DNA of 64,000 nt from contig CAYVHV010000013.1 in assembly GCA_964451305.1 (NCBI GenBank), positions 1 to 64,000 of the forward strand. Direction: 5' to 3'. Below, piece after piece: positions 58,513 through 64,000 of this stretch (position 1 is its first letter; every line of letters begins with the position of its first letter). Both the position numbers and the translations under genes were made by a program. The notes beneath the pieces are model-generated. The model was given only the letters and a program-made list of their open reading frames with translations, had not been told where the DNA came from and made no database searches. This DNA is from SHLQ01 sp964451305 (GTDB lineage: Bacteria; Actinomycetota; Acidimicrobiia; Acidimicrobiales; SHLQ01).

Positions 58513-59142
58513 ATGTTCTTCAAACGCAGCCCCGAGATGATTTCCGTCGAAGACGCCCTTCCTGGCCGCAATGAGGCCATGCCGGTCGCCGCAAAACACA
58601 TCGTGCTCGGCACACCAATGGTCGGGCCATTCCCCGATGGCATGGAGAAGATCCAAGTAGCGATGGGCTGTTTCTGGGGAGCCGAACGCTTCTTTTGGCA
58701 GCTCGACGGTGTGTACACCACAGCCGTGGGATACGCGGGCGGCTTCACCCCCAACCCGACCTACCAAGAGACTTGCACCGGCAAGACCGGCCACACCGAA
58801 GCGGTCTTGGTCGTCTGGGATCCAGTGAAGGTGGAGCTCGAAGAGATCTTCCGGGTGTTCTGGGAGCACCATGATCCAACCACGGCGAACCGCCAAGGCA
58901 ACGACGTGGGCACTCAGTACCGCAGCGCAATCTACACCTACAGCCCCGAGCAGCGTGAAGCTGCTGAAGCGTCGATGGCGGCCTACCAGGCCAAGTTGAC
59001 CGAGAAGGGCTACGGCGAGATCTCGACCGAGATTGCGGATGCGGGCGAGTTCTACTACGCCGAAGACAACCATCAGCAATACCTCGAGAAGAACCCGGGC
59101 GGCTACTGCAACCACGGTTTCTGCCAGGTTTCCTACGCCTAG
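58513..59142 (+). CDS. msrA: Peptide-methionine (S)-S-oxide reductase
   Basis: A 209-residue repair enzyme that reduces methionine S-sulfoxide in proteins. It has catalytic Cys53 in MGCFWGAERFFW, TTAVGYAGGFTPNPTYQETCTGKTGHTEAV, FWEHHDPTTANRQGNDVGTQYRSAIY and C-terminal recycling cysteines in CNHGFC. The roughly 45-residue N-terminal lead is longer than in minimal forms and matches the E. coli-like length class. It diverges from the BMP-type lipoprotein gene. The catalytic residue is Cys, not selenocysteine. Confidence 0.95.
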   Translation: MFFKRSPEMISVEDALPGRNEAMPVAAKHIVLGTPMVGPFPDGMEKIQVAMGCFWGAERFFWQLDGVYTTAVGYAGGFTPNPTYQETCTGKTGHTEAVLVVWDPVKVELEEIFRVFWEHHDPTTANRQGNDVGTQYRSAIYTYSPEQREAAEASMAAYQAKLTEKGYGEISTEIADAGEFYYAEDNHQQYLEKNPGGYCNHGFCQVSYA

Positions 59143-59305
59143 TCCCGCCCCGTCACCGGCGATCTGTTGCCGGGTTACACCGGCTCTCCAGTGAGTGGTC
59201 ACAGATCACACCCGCTGCACTGTGCGTCTAGTGATTACTTCGGAGTAAACTCCCTGCTGTCTCGCGTCCGCTCGGGCGCTGTTTCAGTACAGAGGGAACG
59301 TCTAC

Positions 59306-60343
59306 ATGTTTGATGACGAAGAAGAAGAAGACAGCGGGTTCTTTCTTCTAGTAATGGGTGTTGTTGCGGGTGTCTTGATCCTCGTGACCGTGATCGCGTT
59401 GAACGGCGACGATCTACCCGAAACAACGGTCACCGGCCCAGCCGCCGTTGAGGAAGTTGAAGAGGTCGAGGAAGTCGAAGAAGTAGAGGAAGTCGAAGAG
59501 CAAGCAGCTCCAGAGACGACCACCACGACCGAAGCGCCAGCGACCACTACGACCACCGCCGCACCGGTAGCGTTCACCATGTGGGATGCGCTCAACAGCA
59601 CCGGAGACAACGTGCAGTTCGCCGTTATCGGTGGCGCACTTGGCCTCCAAGACGACCTCGAAGCGCTCGAGGACGAAGACGGTAACCCGGTCATGCGCAC
59701 ACTCTTTGCGCCATCGGATGCTGCGCTTCAGGAACTTGGGCCAGAAGCGATCGGCGCACTGTCGGCCGATCCCGAGGCTGCGGCAGCGCTCGTGGGATAC
59801 CACTTCATCGACGATGTGCTCCTCGCTGAGGATGTTGCTGCGCTCGACGGAACCACCGTCACCACCCGCGCAGGGCTGCCACTCCAGGTCGACGTTGTCG
59901 ATGGCCAGGTCGTACTGAACGGTACGAGCGTCATCACCAGCACCGACTTCGAAGCGGACAACGGCGTTGTCCACGTGATCGATACGGTCCTGCAGCCACC
60001 GACCCTCAACCAGGTTCTCGACCTCGACAATATCGAGTTCGAGGTCGCATCGGCAACGATCACCGCAGCTGGTCAGGAAACATTGCAGAACGCGGTTGCG
60101 TTCTTTGAAGGTAACCCGACCGCAAACGCGAACATCGAAGGTCACACTGACACCGATGGCAGCGACGAAACGAACGACGAACTGAGCCAGGCCCGAGCCG
60201 AATCAGTGGTTGCATTCCTCGTCGCCAATGGTCTTGATGAAGACCGCTTCACCCCGATTGGCTTTGGCGAATCTCAGCCGATCATCGTCGACGGAGTGGA
60301 GAACAAAGAGGAGAGCCGTCGAATCGAGTTCGTCCTCCGGTAA
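59306..60343 (+). CDS. Membrane-anchored fasciclin (FAS1) plus OmpA-like domain protein
   Basis: A 345-residue protein. A short acidic N-terminus precedes one transmembrane helix (about 12-32). A stalk of repeated VEE units (about 48-65) and a Thr-rich linker follow. The FAS1 adhesion domain (about 92-228) has TLFAPSDAALQEL and NGVVHVIDTVLQPP. The OmpA/MotB-like peptidoglycan-binding domain (about 236-345) has IEGHTDTDGSDETNDELSQARAESV. This would tie an adhesion module to the cell wall. A hairpin at 60353-60391 follows. Confidence 0.87.
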   Translation: MFDDEEEEDSGFFLLVMGVVAGVLILVTVIALNGDDLPETTVTGPAAVEEVEEVEEVEEVEEVEEQAAPETTTTTEAPATTTTTAAPVAFTMWDALNSTGDNVQFAVIGGALGLQDDLEALEDEDGNPVMRTLFAPSDAALQELGPEAIGALSADPEAAAALVGYHFIDDVLLAEDVAALDGTTVTTRAGLPLQVDVVDGQVVLNGTSVITSTDFEADNGVVHVIDTVLQPPTLNQVLDLDNIEFEVASATITAAGQETLQNAVAFFEGNPTANANIEGHTDTDGSDETNDELSQARAESVVAFLVANGLDEDRFTPIGFGESQPIIVDGVENKEESRRIEFVLR

Positions 60344-60352
60344 CACCAATAT

Positions 60353-60391
60353 CCTCACGATTTCCGAGTGATTTGCTCGGTCTCTGTGAGG
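60353..60391 (+). terminator. Nested hairpin after FAS1-OmpA gene
   Basis: Outer arms CCTCAC/GTGAGG and inner arms CCGAG/CTCGG form an interrupted stem ten bases past the stop codon. The following sequence lacks a strong T-tract, so termination is probable but not certain. Confidence 0.55.
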
Positions 60392-60405
60392 GGTGGACAA
60401 CTAAA

Positions 60406-60419
60406 TTCTTACGTAAGAA
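60406..60419. promoter_or_regulatory. Palindrome before MprA-like regulator gene
   Basis: TTCTTACGTAAGAA is a perfect 14-base palindrome about 50 bases before the response-regulator start, well placed for an autoregulatory operator. It shares TTACG/CGTAA half-sites with the palindrome at 62690-62716 on the far side of the two-component genes. Confidence 0.55.
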
Positions 60420-60467
60420 GGGTCCGGTGTCGCACTACGCGATGTCGGGCTCTTCTACGTTGTACAT

Positions 60468-61163
60468 ATGGCAGTTTCTCCTGGGCAACCAATGTTGCTT
60501 CTCGCTGAAGACGATCAGAGCGTTCGCGAAGCGCTCGAGCGCGCGTTGAAGTTCGAGGGCTACGACGTTCGTGCGGTCGCCGACGGTTCGCTCGCGCTCG
60601 AAGCGCTGACCAATATCGAGCCCGACGTGATCGTGCTCGACGTGATGATGCCGTCGGTCGACGGGCTCACGGCATGTCGTCGCATTCGAGAGAAAGGTCT
60701 GCGGACACCGGTGCTCATGCTCACTGCCCGCCACGACGTTGCGGACCGTGTTGCGGGTCTCGACGCTGGTGCTGACGACTACCTCGTCAAGCCGTTCGAT
60801 CTCGAAGAACTCCTCGCTCGCCTGCGGGCTCTCGTGCGGCGTGGAACCGTCGTCGAATCCGACCTCGAAGCCATCCAAGTCGAAGACATGGTGCTCGACC
60901 TCGCCCGCCGCGAGGTACGAAGAGGCGACGTCAACATCGAACTGACCAAGACCGAGTTCGAACTGCTCGCCTTGCTCATGCACAACGAAGGCATCGTGTT
61001 GACACGTGAGGTCATCTACGAACGCATTTGGGGATACGACTTCGAGACGAACTCCAAGTCGCTCGATGTCTACATTGGATACCTCCGACGCAAGACCGAG
61101 ATCGATGGGCTCCCACGTCTGATCCACACCGTCCGGGGCGTCGGATACACCGCTCGAGCCTGA
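60468..61163 (+). CDS. OmpR-family response regulator (MprA-like)
   Basis: A 231-residue regulator. The receiver has acidic EDD at 14-16, phospho-acceptor Asp58 (VIVLDVMMPSVDG) and the conserved Lys in DDYLVKPFDLEELLARLRALVRR. The winged-helix domain includes LTKTEFELLALLMHNEGIVLTREVIYERIWG and the TVRGVGYTAR end. MprA in mycobacteria answers envelope stress. The ATG at 60468 follows a palindrome and a promoter-like region. The kinase starts one base after its stop codon. Confidence 0.93.
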   Translation: MAVSPGQPMLLLAEDDQSVREALERALKFEGYDVRAVADGSLALEALTNIEPDVIVLDVMMPSVDGLTACRRIREKGLRTPVLMLTARHDVADRVAGLDAGADDYLVKPFDLEELLARLRALVRRGTVVESDLEAIQVEDMVLDLARREVRRGDVNIELTKTEFELLALLMHNEGIVLTREVIYERIWGYDFETNSKSLDVYIGYLRRKTEIDGLPRLIHTVRGVGYTARA

Positions 61164-61164
61164 C

Positions 61165-62694
61165 ATGAGCCTTCGCTGGCGCCTGACCTTGGTCATTGGC
61201 GGTGTGGTCGCCATGATGCTCGTTGGCGCGAGCTTTCTCGCGTACCTCAGTGCGGAGAGCGAACTGAACTCTCAGGTCGATCAGTTCCTGAGCACCCGGT
61301 CCCAGGAGACCGAGACGGGGCTGGCCTCGATTGCAGACCCTGCCGCTGCGTTGAATCTCGATGCGATCACGTCGGGTACTGCCCTTGGCTTTCGCGGCGG
61401 AACCTTTGCGTCGCTCGAACGCGCCGATGCAAGCATCCAGCTCGTCTTGGCCGACGGTCGGGTCGGACGTATCTCGCCGCCAGCACTTCCGGTGACCGAA
61501 GCTGACCAAGCGCTCGCAACCTTGAGCACGGGCGGAGTATCTGAACTGTTCGACCGGACAGATGAGAACGGCAACAACTTTCGAGTCATGGTGTCGTCGA
61601 GTCGGTTCGGTGTGCTCATGGTGGGCCGTCCGCTCGCCGACGTTGAACAAACGCTCGATGGCCTCCGAGGCTGGCTGCTTCTGATCAGTATCATGGGAAC
61701 CATCGCCGCGGCTGGCGTTGGTTGGATCGTGGCCGACCGGGTCCTTCGTCCGGTCGCTCGACTTGCGGCTGCGACCGAACAGGTCGCCGAGACTCGACGC
61801 TTCGACGCCGACCTCCGTGTTGAAGGCAGCGACGAACTCGGTGCCCTCGCTCGAAGCTTCAACTCGATGCTCTCGGCATTGCGCGCGTCAAGAGAGCAAC
61901 AGGAGAGGCTCGTTCGTGATGCGAATCACGAGCTGCGAACGCCGCTTACGAGCCTTCGAACAAACATCGATGTCATGCGCCGCCGGGGCGATGCGCTCGA
62001 ACCTCATGAGCGTGACTCGATCGTGGAAGGTATGAGCGAAGAGGTGCGCGAGCTCACCGAGCTGGTGACCGAGCTGGTCGGCGTTGCCACGAGCTCGGCA
62101 GTCCAATCGCCAGAGTCCTTCCACGAGGTTGACCTGATGACGCTGTGTCGGGGAGCGGCTGACCGAACCATCGGCCGAACCGGTCGAGAAGTCGTTGTCG
62201 AAGGCCCGACCATGGCGTGCGTGCACGGCGATCCCGCCGGACTCGATCGGGCGATCGGAAACCTGTTGGGCAATGCGGTCAAGTTCAGTCCCGCCGGCGG
62301 GGCGATCACCGTGGTCGTTAGTGAGGACTCCGTCGAGGTTCTCGATCGAGGACCTGGCATCCCAGAGCACGAGATGGGTCGGATCTTCGACCGGTTCTAT
62401 CGGTCGGATAGTACGAGGACGATGTCGGGATCGGGACTGGGTCTCGCGATCGTTGCCGATATCGCTGCGGCCCATGGCGGGTCTGCGTACGCGATGAATC
62501 GAGAGGGTGGAGGAGCGCTTGTGGGGTTCTCGGTGAACCCCGAGATCGCTGGATGGGTCTCGGCGACCGATCCGTACCTGACCGATGACGAATTCCTCGC
62601 CGAGGACGAACGCCTGGCAGAGGCTGAACGTCTGGCAGAGGACGGGATTGTGGCCGAGGACAATCGTCTCACCGAGGGCACCACGAATTTCTAA
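61165..62694 (+). CDS. Sensor histidine kinase (MprB-like)
   Basis: A 509-residue membrane kinase. Two transmembrane helices (about 8-30 and 170-190) enclose an extracytoplasmic sensor. A HAMP linker (about 190-243) leads to the phosphoacceptor His255 in RDANHELRTPLTSLRTN, followed by N, G1 and G2 boxes (NLLGNAVKFSPAGG, DRGPGIP, GSGLGLAIV). The last 50 residues are an unusual acidic tail with repeated RLAE units. It partners the MprA-like regulator. Its stop codon lies inside the palindrome at 62690-62716. Confidence 0.92.
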   Translation: MSLRWRLTLVIGGVVAMMLVGASFLAYLSAESELNSQVDQFLSTRSQETETGLASIADPAAALNLDAITSGTALGFRGGTFASLERADASIQLVLADGRVGRISPPALPVTEADQALATLSTGGVSELFDRTDENGNNFRVMVSSSRFGVLMVGRPLADVEQTLDGLRGWLLLISIMGTIAAAGVGWIVADRVLRPVARLAAATEQVAETRRFDADLRVEGSDELGALARSFNSMLSALRASREQQERLVRDANHELRTPLTSLRTNIDVMRRRGDALEPHERDSIVEGMSEEVRELTELVTELVGVATSSAVQSPESFHEVDLMTLCRGAADRTIGRTGREVVVEGPTMACVHGDPAGLDRAIGNLLGNAVKFSPAGGAITVVVSEDSVEVLDRGPGIPEHEMGRIFDRFYRSDSTRTMSGSGLGLAIVADIAAAHGGSAYAMNREGGGALVGFSVNPEIAGWVSATDPYLTDDEFLAEDERLAEAERLAEDGIVAEDNRLTEGTTNF

Positions 62695-62716
62695 TATTAC
62701 GATTCGTAACATTAGA
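62690..62716. promoter_or_regulatory. 27-bp near-perfect palindrome before DUF1800 gene
   Basis: TCTAAT/ATTAGA outer arms and TTACGA/TCGTAA inner arms around a central T pair with a single mismatch. It overlaps the kinase stop codon and lies 66 bases before the DUF1800 start. It is AT-rich without a T-tract, so an operator is more likely than a terminator. Confidence 0.55.
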
Positions 62717-62781
62717 GGTATTGCGGTGTAGGGTGTGGCGCACGTTCGTTTGCGGGTGGCACACATGGGAGCGGGAAGTAC

Positions 62782-64000
62782 ATGAATCTCACACGTCCAG
62801 AGGCAGCCCACCTGCTTCGCCGAGCCGCCGTCGGTGGCACGACCGGCCAGATCGACCGCTTCGTCGGTATGAGCCGAGCGGCTGCGGTCAACAAACTGTT
62901 CAACACCTCCGTCACGCCAGACCTCCCGTTCTGGAGAGTCTTCGACAGTGGCGACGCTGACTACGCGGCACAGACAAAGATGATCGAGTGGTGGGTCGAT
63001 CGGATGATCACCTCACCACCGACGATCGAAGAGAAGCTCACCCTTTTCCTCCACGGCCACTTCGCGACCGGCCGAGAGAAAGTCGAAGACGCACGCCTCA
63101 TGTGGGATCAGCACCGGCTGTTTCGCAACATCGGCAAGGGCTCGTTCCGGACGTTGCTCGAGCGGGTCTCACTCGGGTCCGCGATGCTCATCTTCATCGA
63201 CAACGAGACCAACGTGGTCGGCGCTCCCCAAGAGAACTTCGCCCGAGAGTTCATGGAGCTCCACACCGTCGGCAATGGCAACTTCACCGAAGCCGACGTC
63301 GTGGCCATGGCTCGGGCATGGACAGGTCACAACACGGTCGGTGCAACGCGGGAGAACAACTGGGTCTACGACCCGACGTATGTGTTCAAACCCGAAGAAC
63401 ACGACAACGGACAAAAAACACTCTTCGGCATTCGCAAGAACTGGGATGCACACGACACGCTCGACGAGGTGTGCACCGGGGTGAAAGCCCAGGACACCGC
63501 AGAATTTTTCGCCCGCAAAATGTTCTCGTTCTACGCACACACCAACCCGTCGCAGCAGGTCGTGACCGAATTGGCCAACGGGTTCCGTGCGAGCGGACTC
63601 AACATTGGATCACTCCTGCGCTCGATTCTGATGCACGACGAGTTCTGGGCACCCTCAACGCGCTACGCGCTGGTCAAGAGCCCCGTCGAGTACATGGTCG
63701 ACATCATGCGCCGGAACCGCCTGCGCAGCAAGGACGACTTCGTTCGTTGGCGAATGGAGCGCATGGGCATGGTGTTATTCGATCCACCAACGGTTGCCGG
63801 GTGGGGCCAGAACGACTTCTGGCTCAGTACGGCAACCGCCTGGGCAAAGTCCGAGTGGGTAAACAACTTGAAGTGGGGTGCCGACGACCGCAACATCCTT
63901 CAGAACACCGATTCGCTCACCGCCGACCAAGTCGTTAACCGGGTGCTGAGCTTCTATTCGATCTTCGATGCCTCAGCCTCTTCGAAAGCTCAGATCAAGA
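62782..64000 (+). CDS. DUF1800-family protein (3' end beyond window)
   Basis: The first 406 codons of a larger gene cut by the window edge. It opens MNLTRPEAAHLLRRAAVGG and contains the family's core ARLMWDQHRLFRNIGKGSFR, ENFARELMEL-type ENFAREFMELHTVGNGNF, ARAWTGH, FFARKMFSFYAH and PPTVAGWG. DUF1800 proteins are exported or cell-associated, usually paired with a DUF1501 gene, and of uncertain enzymatic role. This copy shows no signal peptide. ATG 62782 has GGAAG upstream. A long frame at 62988-63938 is an out-of-frame shadow. Confidence 0.88.
   Translation, partial: MNLTRPEAAHLLRRAAVGGTTGQIDRFVGMSRAAAVNKLFNTSVTPDLPFWRVFDSGDADYAAQTKMIEWWVDRMITSPPTIEEKLTLFLHGHFATGREKVEDARLMWDQHRLFRNIGKGSFRTLLERVSLGSAMLIFIDNETNVVGAPQENFAREFMELHTVGNGNFTEADVVAMARAWTGHNTVGATRENNWVYDPTYVFKPEEHDNGQKTLFGIRKNWDAHDTLDEVCTGVKAQDTAEFFARKMFSFYAHTNPSQQVVTELANGFRASGLNIGSLLRSILMHDEFWAPSTRYALVKSPVEYMVDIMRRNRLRSKDDFVRWRMERMGMVLFDPPTVAGWGQNDFWLSTATAWAKSEWVNNLKWGADDRNILQNTDSLTADQVVNRVLSFYSIFDASASSKAQIK

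Noticed and set aside
58513..59142. msrA as a second selenoprotein
   Set aside because: The catalytic codon encodes Cys53 and the frame has no internal TGA.
62988..63938. 316-codon plus-strand frame
   Set aside because: It is out of frame with the DUF1800 gene, whose own frame is open from 62782 to the window end with clear family motifs.

Overview
The window is GC-rich, strongly biased to G or C at third codon positions, and densely packed with genes. It looks like ordinary chromosomal backbone of a free-living actinobacterium, probably class Acidimicrobiia (an inference from gene content, not from a marker gene). Supporting features are an F420/PPOX-type flavin protein, a DUF3152 Zn-peptidase, TAP-type secreted hydrolases, many lipoproteins with long acidic or Thr-rich linkers, MprAB-like and LiaRS-like two-component systems, frequent GTG starts and genes without Shine-Dalgarno sites. 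I see no rRNA, tRNA, CRISPR array, phage or insertion sequence.

Layout. 0-5.1 kb: quinone oxidoreductase diverging from pyruvate carboxylase, then an unknown gene. 5.2-9.2 kb: a BI-1 membrane protein diverging from an R. etli-type asparaginase that is translationally coupled to a Wzm/Wzt-like glycan ABC exporter. 9.2-15.4 kb: aroQ, an FAD oxidoreductase, class I ribonucleotide reductase nrdA-nrdB and a small Cys protein. 15.4-19.6 kb: a rhodanese with an in-frame UGA, a YbaK-type tRNA deacylase, a lipoprotein, a MOSC protein and an MFS transporter. 19.8-22.7 kb: a GntR/UTRA regulator followed by trpB-trpA. 22.7-30.6 kb: a DUF3152 peptidase, DUF427, an rRNA methyltransferase with ileS, and a large secreted repeat protein. 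30.7-34.5 kb: cbs-metB (transsulfuration), an enoyl-CoA hydratase and a PPOX protein. 34.5-43.9 kb: aminotransferase and dusB, a secreted TAP hydrolase with PDZ domain, maf, galE, and a LiaFSR-like envelope-stress locus. 44-51 kb: an LpqC-like esterase, a homocysteine S-methyltransferase, an aminotransferase, an orphan HyuA, and a MerR/alkyltransferase-like pair. 51-58.4 kb: an EEP protein, a lipoprotein, a degenerate PAP2 protein, an acyl-CoA dehydrogenase, a secreted protease, an acyl-CoA ligase and a BMP-type lipoprotein. 58.5-64 kb: msrA, a FAS1-OmpA anchored protein, an MprAB-like system and a DUF1800 gene cut by the window end.

Themes. Sulfur and redox handling recurs (cbs, metB, homocysteine methyltransferase, rhodanese, msrA, MOSC), as do cell-envelope functions (lipoproteins, Wzm/Wzt, PspC/LiaF, FAS1-OmpA, two two-component systems).

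The standout observation is the rhodanese at 15450-15896 (minus strand). Its reading frame is interrupted by a single TGA exactly where the catalytic cysteine should be. The frame then continues perfectly through the active-site loop and the C-terminal third of the domain, and a stem-loop with a G in its apical loop lies 13 nt after the TGA. This is the signature of a selenocysteine-containing sulfurtransferase. No Sec machinery lies in the window, so a point mutation or sequencing error (TGC to TGA) remains the rival explanation. Several intergenic palindromes and tandem repeats, especially upstream of nrdA, trpB, pyruvate carboxylase, the TAP hydrolase, the MprA-like regulator and the DUF1800 gene, look like undescribed operator sites.
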